From: Methanobacteriota archaeon
Lineage (GTDB): Archaea > Thermoplasmatota > Poseidoniia > MGIII > CG-Epi1
DNA: 6,491 bases
Direction: 5' to 3'
Assembly (NCBI GenBank): GCA_003193815.1
Contig: PSPB01000084.1
Span: forward strand, 1-6,491
The translations under genes and the position numbers were made by a program. The notes beneath the pieces are model-generated. The model had not been told where the DNA came from. It saw nothing but the letters and a program-made list of their open reading frames with translations, and did no database searches. Shown here in pieces: positions 5,400 through 6,491 of this stretch (its first letter is position 1; each line of letters opens with the position of its first letter).

Positions 5400-5408
5400 G
5401 TTTTTTAC
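5400..5408 (+). promoter_or_regulatory. T-rich TATA-like box or terminator before purS
   Basis: GTTTTTTAC lies 21-29 bases before the purS ATG, soon after the stop of the membrane-protein gene. The T-rich stretch (about 5396-5406) could end the upstream transcript, and the position also fits a TATA element for purSL. A GGAG at 5421-5424 lies 4 bases before the ATG as a possible ribosome binding site. Confidence 0.42.
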
Positions 5409-5428
5409 CAACCTCTAATGGGAGCGCA

Positions 5429-5671
5429 ATGACTGAGATTGAGATACGGGTCGGACTCAAGCCGGGGATGGCTGACCCCGAGGGCGCCAACGTCCAGAAA
5501 GCACTGAGACTGCTCGGCTTCGACTCTGTCGGGGCGGTCGCGTCAGCGCGCTGCTATCGCGTCACGCTCGAGCTGCCCGAGACGGAGGCGCTGGCCGAGG
5601 CGGAGCGCATGTGCCGGCATCTGCTTGCCAATCCCGTGGTGCACGATTACTCCATCACGGTGGCGGAATGA
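5429..5671 (+). CDS. purS: FGAM synthase PurS subunit
   Basis: PurS is the small subunit that bridges PurL and PurQ in formylglycinamidine ribonucleotide synthase, which converts FGAR and glutamine to FGAM. The protein is 80 residues, the normal family length. It shows the characteristic N-terminal strand and loop [17 protein letters not shown] (6-22), the helix [11 protein letters not shown] (24-34), and ends with HDYSITVAE (72-80), equivalent to the usual C-terminal strand. The ATG at 5429 was chosen because it starts the first beta strand directly; upstream in-frame codons fall inside the previous gene. An out-of-frame ATG at 5418 stops after four codons. The gene overlaps purL by four bases (ATGA), implying coupled translation and matched stoichiometry. 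No purQ is seen in the window; it may lie beyond purL or elsewhere. Confidence 0.95.
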   Translation: MTEIEIRVGLKPGMADPEGANVQKALRLLGFDSVGAVASARCYRVTLELPETEALAEAERMCRHLLANPVVHDYSITVAE

Positions 5672-6491
5672 GGCTACAACCGCTAGCGGGCGTAGAACAG
5701 GCGTTCGCGGTGCCGCTCGACGGCGACCTCGAGGCGACGGGCGAGGCTCTGGGACTGGGGCTCTCGCTGGCGGAACTGGAGAAGGTGCGCGACCACTTTC
5801 GCGACGAGGGGAGGGTGCCGACAGACGTTGAATTGCAGGCGATTGACCAGGCGTGGTCGGAGCACTGCTGCTACAAGTCGTCGCGCCCCGTGCTCGAGGA
5901 GACCGTCTTCGGGCTGGACGTGCCGCGCAAGGTCGCCGTACGGGAGGACGCCGGAATCATGGAGTTCGACGACGATCACTATTACGCCGTCGGCCTCGAG
6001 TCGCACAACCACCCTTCGGCGCTCGACCCGTATGGCGGCGCGGCGACCGGCATCGGCGGTATCCTGCGCGACGTGGTCTGCATGGGTGCGCAGCCGATTG
6101 CACTGGTCGACCCGCTGTTTTTCGGGGAGCTGGACACCCCGCGTAGCGAATTGCCCGACGGCGTCAAGCACCCGCGCTACCTGATGGGGGGCGTCGTAGC
6201 GGGCATCCGCGATTACGGCAACCGCGTCGGCATCCCGACCGTGGCGGGGCAGGTGGCGTTCCACCCCGCCTACACTGGCAATCCGCTGGTGAACGTCGGC
6301 TGTATCGGCATCATGCCGAAGAGCGAGCTGATTCACAGCCGTGCTGGCGGGGCGGGCGACATCTACATCCTCGCCGGCGGGCGAACCGGCCGCGACGGCA
6401 TCCACGGCGTCACCTTCGCGTCGCGCGAGCTCGAGGCGAGCTCCGAGAGCGATATCGGCGCGGTGCAACTGGGCGACCCCATAACGAAGGA
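5668..6491 (+). CDS. purL: FGAM synthase PurL subunit (partial, N-terminal part)
   Basis: PurL is the ATP-dependent synthetase subunit converting FGAR to FGAM with ammonia delivered from PurQ. The window holds 274 codons of a gene that is normally over 700, so the N-terminal AIR-synthase-like half is incomplete and the C-terminal half is absent. Motifs seen: [14 protein letters not shown] (61-74) with His66 and Tyr69, [14 protein letters not shown] (111-124) with metal ligand Glu111 and candidate catalytic His113, LRDV (133-136) with Arg134-Asp135, [10 protein letters not shown] (238-247) and VQLGDPITK (266-274) with substrate-binding Gln267. These agree with the known residue roles of bacterial PurL. 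The ATG at 5668 overlaps the purS stop (ATGA). All residues expected in this part are intact. Confidence 0.96.
   Translation, partial: MRLQPLAGVEQAFAVPLDGDLEATGEALGLGLSLAELEKVRDHFRDEGRVPTDVELQAIDQAWSEHCCYKSSRPVLEETVFGLDVPRKVAVREDAGIMEFDDDHYYAVGLESHNHPSALDPYGGAATGIGGILRDVVCMGAQPIALVDPLFFGELDTPRSELPDGVKHPRYLMGGVVAGIRDYGNRVGIPTVAGQVAFHPAYTGNPLVNVGCIGIMPKSELIHSRAGGAGDIYILAGGRTGRDGIHGVTFASRELEASSESDIGAVQLGDPITK

Noticed and set aside
5683..6468. A 261-codon open frame on the minus strand
   Set aside because: It lies entirely opposite purL, whose motifs are unmistakable. Its Arg/His/Val-rich product is typical of antisense frames in GC-rich DNA.

Overview
The window looks like a GC-rich euryarchaeal chromosome segment, probably from an uncultivated or marine lineage related to Thermoplasmatota; the rank is an inference. 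Archaeal origin is supported by an archaeosortase A homologue, a COG1340-type archaeal coiled-coil protein, an archaetidylinositol-phosphate synthase-like enzyme, separate purS and purL genes, and TTTATATA-type boxes about 25-30 bases before start codons. There is no rRNA, tRNA, CRISPR array, insertion sequence or phage gene. The genes are mostly housekeeping: purine synthesis, polar lipid synthesis and surface-protein processing.

Minus-strand half (1-3667), read right to left. purC (SAICAR synthase) starts at 3667 and carries an apparent one-base frameshift near its 3' end. An AT-rich intergenic stretch with two inverted repeats follows, then a promoter for a coiled-coil protein of 292 residues. 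That gene overlaps a sugar-phosphate-type nucleotidyltransferase by one base (TGATG). After a 36-base gap comes the archaeosortase gene artA, cut by the left window edge.

Plus-strand half (3753-6491). Divergent from purC is a CDP-alcohol phosphatidyltransferase of the archaetidylinositol-phosphate synthase type, then a PgpA-family phosphatase, a five-helix membrane protein of unknown function, purS, and purL. purL overlaps purS by ATGA and runs off the right edge. purC, purS and purL belong to one pathway (FGAR to FGAM, and CAIR to SAICAR). The transferase and phosphatase form a plausible two-step phospholipid head-group module.

The most useful observations are: the purC frameshift, where another frame restores a family-like C-terminus; a T/A-rich box centred about 25-31 bases upstream of every gene that does not overlap its predecessor, implying largely leaderless transcription; and the pairing of the lipid transferase with a PgpA-like phosphatase, a candidate for the archaetidylinositol-phosphate phosphatase step. 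I saw no convincing undescribed multi-gene system.
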